Part shown: piece by piece, positions 10,957 through 64,000 of the stretch
Layout of the letters: each line of letters opens with the position of its first letter
Position numbering within the stretch: the stretch's first letter is position 1
Source: Lamellibrachia satsuma
Lineage: Eukaryota; Annelida; Polychaeta; Sabellida; Siboglinidae
Length of the DNA: 64,000 nucleotides
Assembly: GCA_033239005.1 (NCBI GenBank)
Contig: BSQZ01000014.1
Span: 1,276,001 to 1,340,000, forward strand
Direction of reading: 5' to 3'
Notes under the pieces: generated by a model
Databases searched by the model: none
Seen by the model: only the letters and a program-made list of their open reading frames with translations
Told to the model about the DNA's origin: nothing
Program-made: the position numbers and the translations under genes

Positions 10957-11764
10957 ATTTATTTATTAGTATTGTATTGCTATATAATTATTGTGCTATA
11001 TTTATCTTAAATGATTCTTATTACTAGTAGTATTTTAATACATTTATTTATTTATTAGTATTGTATTGCTATATAATTATTGTGCTATATTTATCTTAAA
11101 TGATTCTTATTACTAGTAGTATTTTAATACATTTATTTATTTATTAGTATTGTATTGCTATATAATTATTGTGCTATATTTATCTTAAATGATTCTTATT
11201 ACTAGTAGTATTTTAATACATTTATTTATTTATTAGTATTGTATTGCTATATAATTATTGTGCTATATTTATCTTAAATGATTCTTATTACTAGTAGTAT
11301 TTTAATACATTTATTTATTTATTAGTATTGTATTGCTATATAATTATTGTGCTATATTTATCTTAAATGATTCTTATTACTAGTAGTATTTTAATACATT
11401 TATTTATTTATTAGTATTGTATTGCTATATAATTATTGTGCTATATTTATCTTAAATGATTCTTATTACTAGTAGTATTTTAATACATTTATTTATTTAT
11501 TAGTATTGTATTGCTATATAATTATTGTGCTATATTTATCTTAAATGATTCTTATTACTAGTAGTATTTTAATACATTTATTTATTTATTAGTATTGTAT
11601 TGCTATATAATTATTGTGCTATATTTATCTTAAATGATTCTTATTACTAGTAGTATTTTAATACATTTATTTATTTATTAGTATTGTATTGCTATATAAT
11701 TATTGTGCTATATTTATCTTAAATGATTCTTATTACTAGTAGTATTTTAATACATTTATTTGTT
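10957..11764. repeat. 89-bp tandem repeat, about nine near-identical copies
   Basis: The unit contains TTGCTATATAATTATTGTGC and ACTAGTAGTATTTTAATAC. Copies recur exactly every 89 bp (for example ACTAG at 11023 and 11112) with essentially no divergence, which indicates recent expansion. It sits between two LINE fragments. Confidence 0.95.
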
Positions 11765-11884
11765 GATTTGGCAGTTATATACTACTTTATGTGTCTTAAT
11801 ATGTTGTGAAGCGCCACAAACAGTTTTGGATCTGGCGCTATACCAAATAAAATGTATTATTATTTATATATATTATTAATATAT

Positions 11885-12260
11885 TATGTCTGCAACAACT
11901 CGTCGTGAAGTCAGTGTCATCACCATGCTCAACCACCTAAACTGACACAGCCTCCAAACAAAGGAGAGCTGACATCTGACTTGTCATGATTTATAAGACC
12001 TTACATGGCATAGTCAAATTGGACCTCAGCCTCCAACTGATATACTCCTTGCGAGACCCTCTCAGCATATGCATTCCTAAGCTTTTCAACTCCCCCCCCC
12101 CCCAATCACTAAGCAATTCATCCAATTCAGCTTCTTAACCTGTACAGTAGCCAACTGGAATGACCTGCCAGCCAATGCAGCAACAGCGTCAAGTTTGGAA
12201 ATCTTCAGACAGGGCCAGATGACCCCCAGCTTGCAACATTGTTATTAATTCATATCGCAT
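11885..12260 (+). mobile_element. LINE ORF2 C-terminal/3' fragment (family 2), left arm of an inverted pair
   Basis: Broken plus-strand coding text includes SVITMLNHLN, a YKTLHGIVKLDL-like stretch and NWNDLPANAATASSLEIF, the canonical WN-LP tail of CR1-like ORF2. Its inverted counterpart lies at 13000-13315. Confidence 0.7.
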
Positions 12261-12354
12261 CTTTCATGTTATCAACTTTTTCTCTCCTTAAATTGCTGTA
12301 CTACATGCATGCTATATTTGTTCTCTTTCCCCAAAATCTGCTATTACTTTTCTC

Positions 12355-12432
12355 TTACAGCACTTCAGCACTATAAGGTGTCACTTTAGCACTATAAGGT
12401 GTCACTTTAGCACTATAAGGTGTCACTTTGAA
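12355..12432. repeat. 21-bp tandem repeat (TTAGCACTATAAGGTGTCAC)
   Basis: Three to four copies of TTAGCACTATAAGGTGTCAC lie immediately upstream of the LINE fragment at 12428. Confidence 0.9.
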
Positions 12433-12928
12433 GCCAGTCAGTCATCATCCCTATCTTGGAGTTGAACTACAGAAAGAACTCAAATGGAAAACCCACTTTG
12501 ATAACATCATCTCAAAAGCAAATAGAACTCTTGGAATGATCAAAAGAAATCTAAATAGATGTTCACAAGAAATAAAGGTGAAAGCATACACCACCATTGT
12601 CAGACCAAAACTTGAATACTCATCAATAGTATGGGACCCATACCGTAAATGCCAAATAAACCAATCAGAAACAACCCAATGCAGAGCTGCCCGCTTTGTA
12701 TTATGCGATTATTCAAGAGAAAACAGTGTCACTAGGGTGTTAACCACACTCAACTGGCCAACCCTCCAAAGCAGAAGGAAAGTTGCAAGACTCTCTGTCT
12801 TGCACAAAGCACTACACCAACAAATCGCTGTCAGTTTGCCATACTATCTCAACATGTCTTCTTCTTCTGGGTACGAGCCAAACCCCTCTTCAAGGCTTAT
12901 AGACTCGGTGTGTGTGCACACGTGCTAA
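12428..12928 (+). mobile_element. LINE reverse-transcriptase C-terminal fragment (family 2), 166-codon open frame
   Basis: The open frame encodes YLGVELQKELKWKTHFDNII, TTIVRPKLEYSSIVWDPY and LNWPTLQSRRKVARL. This is the region after the FADD motif of CR1/Jockey-type RT; the catalytic core is missing, so it is a fragment and not a gene. Confidence 0.8.
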
Positions 12929-12929
12929 A

Positions 12930-13315
12930 GTGCTGTAAGAGAAAGTAATAAAATATTTGGAAGAAAGAGAAAAGATGATATTGTGCGTGTAGAACTGCAA
13001 TTTGAGGAGAGGAAAAGTTGATAGCGTAAAAAAGCAATATCAATTAATGTTGCAAAGCTGGAGAACTTCTGTCTGAAAATCTCCAAACTTGATGCTGTAG
13101 CTGTGTTGGCTGGCAGGTTATTCCAATTGGCTATTGTACAGGGTAAAAAGCTATACTGGATGAATTGCTTAATGATTGCGGGGAGTTGAAAAGCTTCAGA
13201 ATGCGTGTGTGTCTGAAGGGTTTCACCAGGGGTATAAGTTGGGGGAAGAGGTCCAGGGCAACTATGCCATGTAATGTCTTATATAACATGACAAGGTGGC
13301 AGGGCTGGGTCCAAT
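12930..13315 (-). mobile_element. LINE 3' fragment (family 2), inverted arm
   Basis: This is the reverse complement of 12000-12370: it contains the complement of CAATCATTAAGCAATTCATC and, at 12925-12980, the complement of the TTTCTCTTACAGCACTT block at 12350. The two arms are about 370 bases each and flank the fragment at 12428. Confidence 0.7.
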
Positions 13316-13447
13316 TATGTAATTGTAATTAATTACAGCAAAATTGTGTAATTGTAATTGATTATGGTTTCAAAATTGTGCTGTAATTGTAATTGTTATA
13401 TTTTGTATAATTGAAAATTTATTTCAATTACAATCAATTACATGATT
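13312..13447. repeat. GGGCTGGGT plus TAATTACAATTAC-rich repeat
   Basis: Starts AGGGCTGGGTCCAATTATGT and continues as TAATTGTAATTAATTAC blocks. It ends just before the DLEC1 start exon. Confidence 0.55.
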
Positions 13448-13501
13448 GTTCATGATTCACAATTTCTGTTTATAACAGGAACAATTAATTTTTGTCGACA
13501 T

Positions 13502-13528
13502 ATGACTGACAGTGGAAGACAAGAATAG
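13502..13528 (+). other. Short upstream ORF before the DLEC1 start codon
   Basis: ATG at 13502 opens an eight-codon frame ending in TAG at 13526-13528, out of frame and 8 bases before the DLEC1 ATG at 13536. If the transcript includes it, it could reduce initiation at the main start. Confidence 0.35.
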
Positions 13529-13535
13529 GATAAAC

Positions 13536-55483
<41,948 letters not shown>

Positions 55484-56190
55484 TGGCATATGTCTGATGT
55501 TACATGCCATGTGTGACTGTATTACTCCACGGAACACGGTGGAAGTGTATATTAAGTGGACATGTAATACTTTGGACTATCGTTGCCATATCCATGTTCA
55601 TAAAATGTGTTTCCACCAAGTGCATACAACATTTGACCCAAGTGCCTGCTAATACTATTTCAGTTCATTCTGAAATTTCTACGTTGCCATCCGCAAATAC
55701 ATAACCTTTATTGATGACAAGTATAGCAAATTTGTTATATATGTATATGAAACATACAATGGACAACTGGTACATAAATGATTTACTGACTTGTTTTTCC
55801 TTTTAGCATTTCAATCCTTTTTTGGACCTATTCTTAACAGATGACAGACAGATAGGTAAAACTACATTAAATCAGCCCCTACACATACATTTTTATTGCT
55901 TACAATTAGTAGGCCTAAGTCAATTTTTTTGAAAAATCTTACGAACATCTCCAGGATTTGCCATGTTCGATGGTATAAACAGGGATGTTCAACACACATT
56001 CTCCCATAACACTGCTGTTGCAAAATGTACTTTATAATAACATTTCCATATATTGTGTGTATTACTAAGTACCATATATGTATATATTTTTCTAATGTTT
56101 GTATATACAGAGTGTCTATACATAATATGTGTAATTAAACACAAAGGATGTATGATGCAGCGATATGTATGAATTGTATAATATATATTG

Positions 56191-57005
<815 letters not shown>

Positions 57006-57424
57006 AATATACACGCACACGCACACATCAATATACATAGCAATATATATATATATATATATAGCAGACAGGTTCCAGCATTCAGTTTCCTTAAAAAGGC
57101 AATCAACAGTTGTCAGACAAATATTTGTGATTTTGGAAAACTTCATTAATTTAATTATTCCCGACTTGTTGCACATCGATTAAATATATAGTGCTCGTAT
57201 TTTCATAACAACAAGTGGCTAGCGGCAAGGAGGCTTGGCAAAGTGTGTGAGTGGATTTGTTAGGTTAAACTGATTGTTTTTACTTTATCATTAGCTCCTT
57301 GGTATGCTTATAATTTTATGACGTGAATAAATACGATACAGTAGTTCGTAAAGTGTTCTTAATATCAACATTCTGAATAAATACATCTTATCATGCAAGT
57401 AATCATCTTAAATATGATAATTTC

Positions 57425-58268
57425 CCAGCAGGCAAATTAACGTTGAAAACACGTTGTTTCCACGTCAGGTCCCACGTTGTGCCGATGTCGGAAATTAGTT
57501 GGTTTTGAAAGTTGTATCTACGTCATGTTTCCACGATGTAACTACGTCAGATTTCATCGATGTACCAACATCAGGTTTCAATGTTGTAGCTACGTTGAAA
57601 ATTAGTTCGATTCGAAAGTTGTATCAACGTCTTGTTTCGACGTTGTATCGACATCTGGCTTCAACGTCGTGACAACGTTGAAACCTAGTTGGATTTGAAA
57701 GTTGTTTCAACGTCAGGTTTCCACATTGTATCGACGTCTGGTTTCAACGTCGTGACAACGTTGAAATCTAGTTGGATTTGAAAGTTGCATCAACGTCAGG
57801 TTTCCACATTGTATCGACGTCTGGTTTCAACGTCGTGAAAACGTTGAAAACTAGTTGGATTTGAAAGTTGCATCAACGTCTGGTTTTAGCGTTGTATCGA
57901 CGTATGGTTTCAACGTCGTGAAAACGTTGAAAACTAGTTGGATTTGAAAGTTGCATCAACGTCTGGTTTTAGCGTTGTATCGACGTATGGTTTTAACGTC
58001 AAGACAACGTAGAAAACTAGTTGGATTTGAAAGTTGCATCAACGTCAGGTTTCCACATTGTATTGACGTCTGGTTTCAACATCGTGAAAACGTTGAAAAC
58101 TAGTTGGATTTGAAAGTTGCATCAACGTCTGGTTTCTACGTTGTATCGACGTCCGGCATCAACGTCGTAGCAATGCTGAAAACTAGTTGGATTTTAAAGT
58201 TGTATCAAGGTCAGGTTTCCAGGTTGTATCGACGTCTGATTTCAACGTCGTGACTAAAGTAGCAAATT
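57425..58268. repeat. 83-bp ACGT-rich tandem repeat, about ten copies
   Basis: The unit contains ACTAGTTGGATTTGAAAGTT, CATCAACGTC and TTTCAACGTCGTG. Many ACGT/CAACGTTG mini-palindromes occur. Left copies are diverged, right copies more regular. Preceded by CCCAGCAGGCAAATTAACGTTG. Confidence 0.9.
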
Positions 58269-58633
58269 GGTTGAATTTAATTTTTGTAACGTCAGATTGC
58301 TATAATCAACTTCAATTCTCTACAGGCGTTTACTATTACATTTTTAGTTCCATAAATTACGATGTATTTTGGCAATACTTAATTGGGTCTGTAGCGTATA
58401 TGTAAATTGTGTATCAATTTTTTTTAAACAGTCAATTGCATGGTCGCATAAACAAAACAAAGATGTTCACTTTGTTATGAAACAAGAAACATTTTATTCG
58501 ACAAGAAGTACTTTCGTGAACACAAGGAAATAATAGATAACGCGTAATCAAACATAGTGTTACATAACGTTAATAATAATTATAATTTAAGAAACTACTA
58601 AGAACTACTGAGAAACTAAAACTACATTGCACT

Positions 58634-58745
58634 CTAGCCAGTCTTGTGTCTTCCACCTCCACCAATTCTGTCAGGGGCGTACTTCAGGCACGTAGAGACT
58701 GCCGAATCGATTTCTGTTTCTGTGCCAGTCTGGTTCTTCAGGACA
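58634..58745 (-). CDS. DUF4806-like C-terminal exon (gene fragment)
   Basis: The minus strand reads SVLKNQTGTETEIDSAV then LKYAPDRIGGGGRHKTG and TAG at 58634-58636. The pattern T-E-EI..A...L.YAPDR resembles the end of DUF4806 proteins. The acceptor GCAGCAAG is ambiguous between CAG and AAG; only AAG keeps the frame with the exon at 59166. No upstream exon is recognised, so the gene is incomplete or a transposon remnant. Confidence 0.45.
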
Positions 58746-59165
58746 CTTGCTGCAACAAATATTCATCACAATAATTAAAGAAAGAATGATTACAAATATT
58801 TACACTATTTTCTGCCAAAAGCATATAATGGGTTTTACTGAGTAAAAAATATATTGAACTTGTTTCAGCCAGACCCCCGTTTCCATGGTAACAAACAAAA
58901 TATTGGCAACTTTAGAAACACTGCCAATCTTTATTGATTTCATGATTAAAATTCTTTAAAATGCACTGTACACTGATCAGAGCATTTGTTAAAATGCTGT
59001 ATAAATTATTTTTTAAATAATTGTTTGCTTAACAATTTACTCATTATCATAACAACCACCATAATAGCACAAATAACACTAAATAAAGTGACCAGAAATG
59101 CACCAATTCTCATAAAAAGAACAGTAAGTTAACTAATCATGTCTGACAGTCCAATTCACTACTAC

Positions 59166-59261
59166 CTTTTACGATTCCATGGTAACTTCGTGTTTGTAAA
59201 GACGGTCTTCCCCCGGTTCCCGTTCATATTCATCAGTGCCATCACATCATTGGTAAGAAGT
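59166..59261 (-). CDS. DUF4806-like penultimate exon (gene fragment)
   Basis: The minus strand reads LLTNDVMALMNMNGNRGKTV and FTNTKLPWNRK, between acceptor CTTCATCTGCAAG and donor GTAGTA. It is followed in phase by the exon at 58634. Function of DUF4806 is unknown to me; such domains are often found in amplified, transposon-associated genes. Confidence 0.4.
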
Positions 59262-59556
59262 CTTGCAGATGAAGAAGAGACAAACATACATAAGATCATG
59301 TGACCAATTACTGAGACATAATTTAGCTGCAGGTCTAAAGTGTTCTTAATATCAACATTCTGAATAACTACATCTTATCATGCTAGTAATCATCTGAAAT
59401 ATGATAAGTTAAATTCAAATTGATTAATCAAATTAAACGTTTTTTACCATTTACCTCCCTATATGACATAGAAACAATTGTGATGACGAAAAAAACAACA
59501 AGAGAAAGTCCAAGTTTTCGAGAATAACTGGGTGAGAAGAATGAAAATAGTAGACA

Positions 59557-60045
59557 AGCAAAGAATGGTCGAGTTGAGGGAGCCAGCTCACAAAGAATGG
59601 TCGAGTTGAGGGAGCCAGCTCACAAAGAATGGTCGAGTTGAGGGAGCCAGCTCACAAAGAATGGTCGAGTTGAAGGAGCCAGCTCACAAAGAATGGTCGA
59701 GTTGAAGGAGCCAGCTCATAAAGAATGGTCGAGTTGAGGGAGCCAGCTCACAAAGAATGGTCGAGTTGAGGGAGCCAGCTCACAAAGAATGGTCGAGTTG
59801 AGGGAGCCAGCTCACAAAGAATGGTCGAGTTGAGGGAGCCAGCTCACAAAGAATGGTCGAGTTGAGGGAGCCAGCTCATAAAGAATGGTCGAGTTGAGGG
59901 AGCCAGCTCACAAAGAATGGTCGAGTTGAAGGAGCCAGCTCATAAAGAATGGTCGAGTTGAGGGAGCCAGCTCATAAAGAATGATCGAGTTGAGGGAGCC
60001 AGCTCATAAAGAATGGTCGAGTTGAGGGAGCCAGTTCACAAAGGC
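59557..60045. repeat. 32-bp tandem repeat, about 15 copies
   Basis: The unit contains AAAGAATGGTCGAGTTGAGG and GAGCCAGCTCAC. Variants: GAGGGAGCC or GAAGGAGCC; CTCACAAAG or CTCATAAAG. Confidence 0.95.
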
Positions 60046-60414
60046 TGCGTTCGAATGCACTCGTATTTCCCGTGAATATGAGTTCACGACATGTAACTAG
60101 AGTTCACGACACCCGTCAACTCGTAATTACAAGTCGCCAAATGGGGCTTCTTTTTAATTACCGAATTATCGACTGATTATTACGAGTTGACAGGGTCTCG
60201 AACACTATTTACATGTTGTGAACTGGTTAACAAGAGCAAATTTGAATGCAACATAACGAGTTCACACATTGGTAACAGTAGTTCTGACTTTTGTCTTTGC
60301 ATGGAGAACGAAACGGTGAAGCTCGTAATACAATAAATTGTCACATCAACTGGAAACTTCCCGCACGACACTGACAAGTTCCTTCTCACGAAGACTGGGA
60401 AGTTGCTGTCAGTA

Positions 60415-60470
60415 AGGTGCGCGCGTGCATGCATGCGTGCATGCGTGCGTGCGTGCTTGCATGTGCAAAC
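60415..60470. repeat. (GCGT)/(GCAT) microsatellite
   Basis: GCGCGTGCATGCATGCGTGC-type alternating purine-pyrimidine sequence. Confidence 0.9.
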
Positions 60471-60757
60471 GAAGGAGACAGCCGTACATACAAACATATG
60501 TATTACCAGTATACATAATTATATACAAACATAACCCCGAAATTCCAATATGTATATGGTGATATACATACAATAGGTGATACAATACAAAACTAAAAAC
60601 ATGCATATTGTAGTGCAGTGTCCTAAGAACATTATCACACATCCATGTTGCATGTACCATCATTGTTCTCACACATTAAAATACTGATCAGTTTTAGTCG
60701 TGTACTACGCTACTAAATCAAGGTTGTCACAAATGTATAGCTACATTGTCCACATAC

Positions 60758-60926
<169 letters not shown>

Positions 60927-60980
60927 TTGTATTCACATGTTACTGCACATGTCTTGTTGGGCTTCTCTTAATGATTTTCA

Positions 60981-61118
60981 ACATGTTTGAATATACCTGC
61001 AGTAACAATCAGAATTCCATCTGCCCAGTGTTCGTATCATGTGATCTGGAATGTGTGCAGCTGCTGCTGTGGTAGTTGCGCCTATCCGGAACGAGTGACC
61101 ACTATACAAAGATGGATT
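60981..61118 (-). mobile_element. Tyrosine-recombinase C-terminal fragment (DIRS/Ngaro/Crypton-like)
   Basis: The minus-strand 46-codon stretch reads NPSLYSGHSFRIGATTTAAA, then IPDHMIRTLGRWNSDCY and RYIQT. It retains the HxxR box (HSFR), the Trp of GRW and the Tyr of RYI, which are catalytic positions of tyrosine recombinases. The rest of the element is absent, so it is a remnant. Whether it came from a DIRS-type retrotransposon or a Crypton cannot be decided from this piece. Confidence 0.7.
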
Positions 61119-61143
61119 GTGAGCAAGATTTAAGAGAACTCAG

Positions 61144-61265
61144 ATGCATATTTTGTGTGTCCATTAAGATTGTGGCGAATCTGTTCCTGGCAAACCAAGC
61201 CACATCAGCCACCTTTGCTACGATCCTTGTCGACTACTTGCTGGCCCATCTGCATGATATGGGAT
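61144..61265 (+). CDS. TRRAP: TRRAP-like exon (orphan)
   Basis: In frame after acceptor ACTCAG it reads IKIVANLFLANQATSATFAT and LVDYLLAHLHDMG. This resembles the HEAT-repeat region of TRRAP (human ...NLFLANPTTS.FATILVEYLL...MGSN). TRRAP is the large pseudokinase scaffold of SAGA and TIP60 acetyltransferase complexes. Donor GTAAGT at 61266, phase 1. No earlier TRRAP exon is visible in the 5.6 kb to DLEC1. Confidence 0.65.
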
Positions 61266-61675
61266 GTAAGTAAATGGTTTCATTTAATTACATTTATTTA
61301 TTTATCTATTTATTTATAATTTCTTAGAATTTATAGTTTTTTTTAAGTATTTGTAAATCTAACTGTGGTCATTTACAACTTCATAGGCTTGCATAAACGT
61401 TGATGTTTTAGAGATAGAAAATTTATCGTTTTTATTTAACCGTTTTATTTTATTTATAATTTCTTAGAATTTATATTAGTTTTTAAATATTTGTAAATTG
61501 GTTTTTTTTTATCATTACAATGATATGTATTATGTGTGTATTCATTTATGTTATATTTAGGTTTATTTTATCTTAAGTTATTTAAAATTCAATTAAGCAA
61601 TTACAGAAGTAGTGAAACACCTATCTAGTATATACAACGTGATTGTATGTGTCTATGAAGGTGTTATTCTTGCAG

Positions 61676-61770
61676 CTAACATGGAGAGGTCTGGGTTCTT
61701 CCTGAAGCTGTTCAAGTTGGTATTTGGGTCAGTTTCACTGCTGCCTGCTGCGAACGAACTGATGCGCAAG
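61676..61770 (+). CDS. TRRAP: TRRAP-like exon (orphan), next in order
   Basis: After acceptor TTGCAG it joins in phase and reads SNMERSGFFLKLFKLVFGSV then SLLPAANELMRK; human TRRAP has LYLKLFKLVFGSVSLFAAENEQM. Donor GTAACG at 61771. The following exon (PHLH-type) is not found up to 64000. The intact intron argues for a DNA-level duplicate or a gene whose other exons lie beyond this window. Confidence 0.7.
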
Positions 61771-62107
61771 GTAACGTTGCTGTTGAACCATTATTATGGG
61801 TTCAAGCTTAGATGAATTAACAAAAGAACCCATCTTCTGGACGGAATAACTTGGTCGTTCATAAATGACAGTCATGATTACAATATAAAAAAAAACAGAA
61901 ATGGTCATCTATGCCTTGGAACTTGGTGGTGCCAGTCAATATCTTGATGGCTTCTTGGAATACAACTCTCAAACTTGCGACGTAATACAGGCAGTTACAG
62001 TAATGTCTAGCAACTTCTTGCCCTTGTATTATGTAACTTGCGACAGTTGCAGAAAACACGGATGATGCTATGAACAATGTACGTAATTGCTTGCAAAGCA
62101 TTGTGGA

Positions 62108-62335
62108 CAATTGTACGTAATAATTACTTCAGTAGGTGTGTGATGTTCTACAAAGTACTTCAGTAGGTGCGGGATGTTCTACAAAGTACTTCAGTAAATG
62201 TGTGATGTTCTACAAAGTACTTCAGTAGATGTGTGATGTTCTACAAAGTACTTCAGTAGATGTGTGATGTTCTGCAAAGTACCCCAGTAGATATGTGATG
62301 TTGTTACATGAAGTACCTCAGTAGATGTGTGATCT
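62108..62335. repeat. 31-bp tandem repeat, seven copies
   Basis: The unit contains TACTTCAGTAGATGTGTGAT and GTTCTACAAAG, diverging to the right. Confidence 0.93.
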
Positions 62336-62341
62336 TTTCTA

Positions 62342-62760
62342 AAAGGGGAGTGATAGTCTGTTGGTTACAGCACCCAACTGTCGATCGAGAGGACTGTGGT
62401 TCGAGTCCACCTGTATCTTTTGGAAGCGACACTGAAAGCCGTTGGTCCCTTCTATATGGTGTCAGTGCCAGGGAGAGTAAAAGATCCCACACGGAGTAAA
62501 TATGTAACCTGTCATGGATTCACAAAGTGGTGGTCTCTAACCCACTGGTTCTTGCTCCTTCCCTCCTCTCTGATGGCAGAGGGCGGCGGCCAGAGCTGGT
62601 GGTCTCTGTCTCTAACCCACTGGTTCTTGCTCCTTCCCTCCTCTCTAATGGCAGAGGACGGCCAGAGGTGCTTCCTAGTCAGGCACGTGAGAGGTGCCGA
62701 GCTGGCTGTATGTACGGCAGTAACGCCATGGCTGTACATATTCTTTATGAAATGTAGTAT
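62342..62760 (+). mobile_element. tRNA-derived SINE with duplicated tail
   Basis: A tRNA-like head with box A-like TGGTTACAGCACC and box B GGTTCGAGTCC at 62398-62408, then TTGGTCCCTTCTATATGG and GAGAGTAAAAGATCCCAC as at 35060. The tail block CTAACCCACTGGTTCTTGCT CCTTCCC is present twice (62538 and 62612). Confidence 0.75.
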
Positions 62761-63257
62761 CTAATTTAAACAAAACCAAAAAGAACCAGATGATTGATGC
62801 ATTAATTTATTTTTCGGACACGTGCCCATTCCTAATTATCACCCAGACACACTATTGTCTTTTAAAATATCTCTTTTAGGACTTTTGTCACAAATAATGT
62901 TCCCTGTTTTCACGCGGCTGACGCTGAAATGTATACGTCTTACAAAACATAATAACATTTAAAAATTATCGCATTATTTTCATTCATCACTCTGTTGATC
63001 ACGTGTGAATTGTTGAGCAAACTTCGACAAACTGCTTGTTAGTTGTCAGTGTCATCCGGTGTTTGTTAATATTGTAGAACATTTGTCATAGGCGATGTCA
63101 CAACATCACAGTAATACAAGTGGCTAACTACGTGCACTCGCATACAAGAGTAAATATTTTTCAACCACATTTTCGTAATAATGAAATCTTGAATTCGTTG
63201 AATGTTTTCAATATTTGCCTATATGTGTATGCAGTAAGCTTATAACTATTATGATTG

Positions 63258-63330
63258 CAAAATGTCATCAACTATACAAATGAGTACCTGGTTATATACA
63301 GTGATATGTGAACGAAGTCTTTGGCAAAAG
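63258..63330 (+). repeat. SINE-like repeat fragment (GAGTACCTGG family)
   Basis: AAATGAGTACCTGGTTATAT then ACAGTGATATGTGAACGAA, part of the family at 6630 and 16190. Confidence 0.45.
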
Positions 63331-63352
63331 GCTGTTGCAAAAGATAATTTTA

Positions 63353-64000
63353 TTTTAACAAGATTTGCCATCCAAGCCAAAGGCCCAGATGGCAAGTAGA
63401 CAAGGAAGCCATTGGCTTATCGAGAGTCCAATAATGTTCATCTACTTATAAATCCGCCCTTTTGAGATATGTGTCAACCTTGTTTTTAAACATATTCACG
63501 CTGCTAGCACTTACACAATCTGTAGACAATTTGTTCTATTCCTTTATTGTCCTCTGTGAGATCGAGTGCTTCCTGATGTCCAATCTACACGGGTCCTTTA
63601 CTAATTTTACCTCATGTCCTCTAGTCCTGCTATCCTTCTTGAGTCTGAAAAACATCAATATTTTTATACCCATTCAATATCTTAAAAACTTCAATCTGAT
63701 CTCCTCTTAACCTCGTTGTCTCTAGAGTTGTTAAACCACAATCTTTCAGGCGTTCTTCATAACTAAGGTCTCTCAGTTCTGGAATCATTTTAGTTGCTCT
63801 CCTTTGTATGCGTTCAAGCGTATCTATATCCTTATTACGATTTTGTCTCCATGCTTGTATACATAATTCTAAATGAGGTCTAACTATTGCTTTATAAGGA
63901 GGTATAATTAACTTTTTTCCCTTGTATGTTATGTTTCTTCTAATCAATCCAGTAATTTGATTACCCTTTGAGGCTGCAATACCACACTGCTCTGAAACTT
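63353..64000 (-). mobile_element. CR1-like LINE, family 1, running off the right edge
   Basis: The minus-strand frame 63630-63947 reads MIRRNITYKGKKLIIPPYKA, LERIQRRATKMIPELR and GDQIEVFKILNGY; the 3' end shows GGCCCAGATGGCAAG and an AACAAGATTTGCC tail at 63358. Closest in this window to the copy at 2075. The RT core would lie beyond 64000. Confidence 0.85.

Noticed and set aside
61076..61273. Single continuous 65-codon gene on the plus strand
   Set aside because: Its left part is antisense to the tyrosine-recombinase fragment, and only the part after the acceptor at 61143 matches TRRAP.
62342..62415. Functional tRNA gene
   Set aside because: Boxes A and B are recognisable but the cloverleaf is degenerate, and the same head occurs at 35060 followed by a shared non-tRNA body; it is a SINE.

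Overview
The window reads as a stretch of metazoan nuclear DNA, most likely from a marine invertebrate. Genes are split by GT-AG introns. One gene encodes an axonemal protein of motile cilia. The introns are full of non-LTR retrotransposon (LINE) pieces, tRNA-derived SINEs, long (TA)n and (GT)n tracts and many minisatellites. The repeat style suggests a lophotrochozoan such as an annelid or mollusc, but this is inference. Nothing bacterial or plasmid-like is present.

Layout. (1) 378-5453, plus strand: the last five exons of an STK16-like serine/threonine kinase whose N-lobe lies left of the window; a 5'-truncated LINE sits antisense in its third visible intron. (2) 7443-9353, minus strand: an intronless F-box/leucine-rich-repeat gene with a decayed copy of its own 3' end just downstream. 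(3) 9354-13535: a divergent promoter region, a candidate 5' non-coding exon, a patchwork of LINE fragments (some inverted) and an 89-bp satellite. (4) 13536-55483, plus strand: a complete DLEC1 (CFAP81/FAP81) orthologue that I could resolve into 36 coding exons, about 1,794 codons, matching the human protein from end to end (human about 1,755 aa, recalled). (5) 55484-64000: repeats, a roughly 800-bp pure (GT)n tract, an 83-bp ACGT-rich repeat, a DUF4806-like two-exon fragment, a tyrosine-recombinase remnant, two orphan TRRAP-like exons, and a second copy of the LINE family leaving the right edge.

The most unusual aspect is the architecture of the DLEC1 introns. Several minisatellites touch, contain or copy the splice sites of the neighbouring exon: about 50 copies of a 37-bp unit carrying the 3' splice site of exon 4; about 130 copies of a 27-bp unit beginning at the 5' splice site of exon 17; donor-like repeats after exon 18; and acceptor-like repeats before exons 7 and 13. 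The long open frames inside these arrays (up to 1,177 codons) come from the repeat period and are not genes.

Intron and intergenic stretches above 300 bases where I recognise nothing beyond AT-rich DNA: 4850-5320, 5454-5990, 6800-7250, 18840-19260, 23290-24165, 24423-25125, 25300-25820, 26378-26835, 27416-28105, 28671-29237, 29434-29975, 30249-31090, 32144-32502, 33430-33865, 39065-39474, 39870-40571, 42305-42715, 42823-42961, 45054-45573, 45699-46349, 46421-46958, 51457-51690, 52064-52565, 52725-53400, 55484-56190, 57063-57420, 58746-59165, 61266-61675 and 62762-63258.
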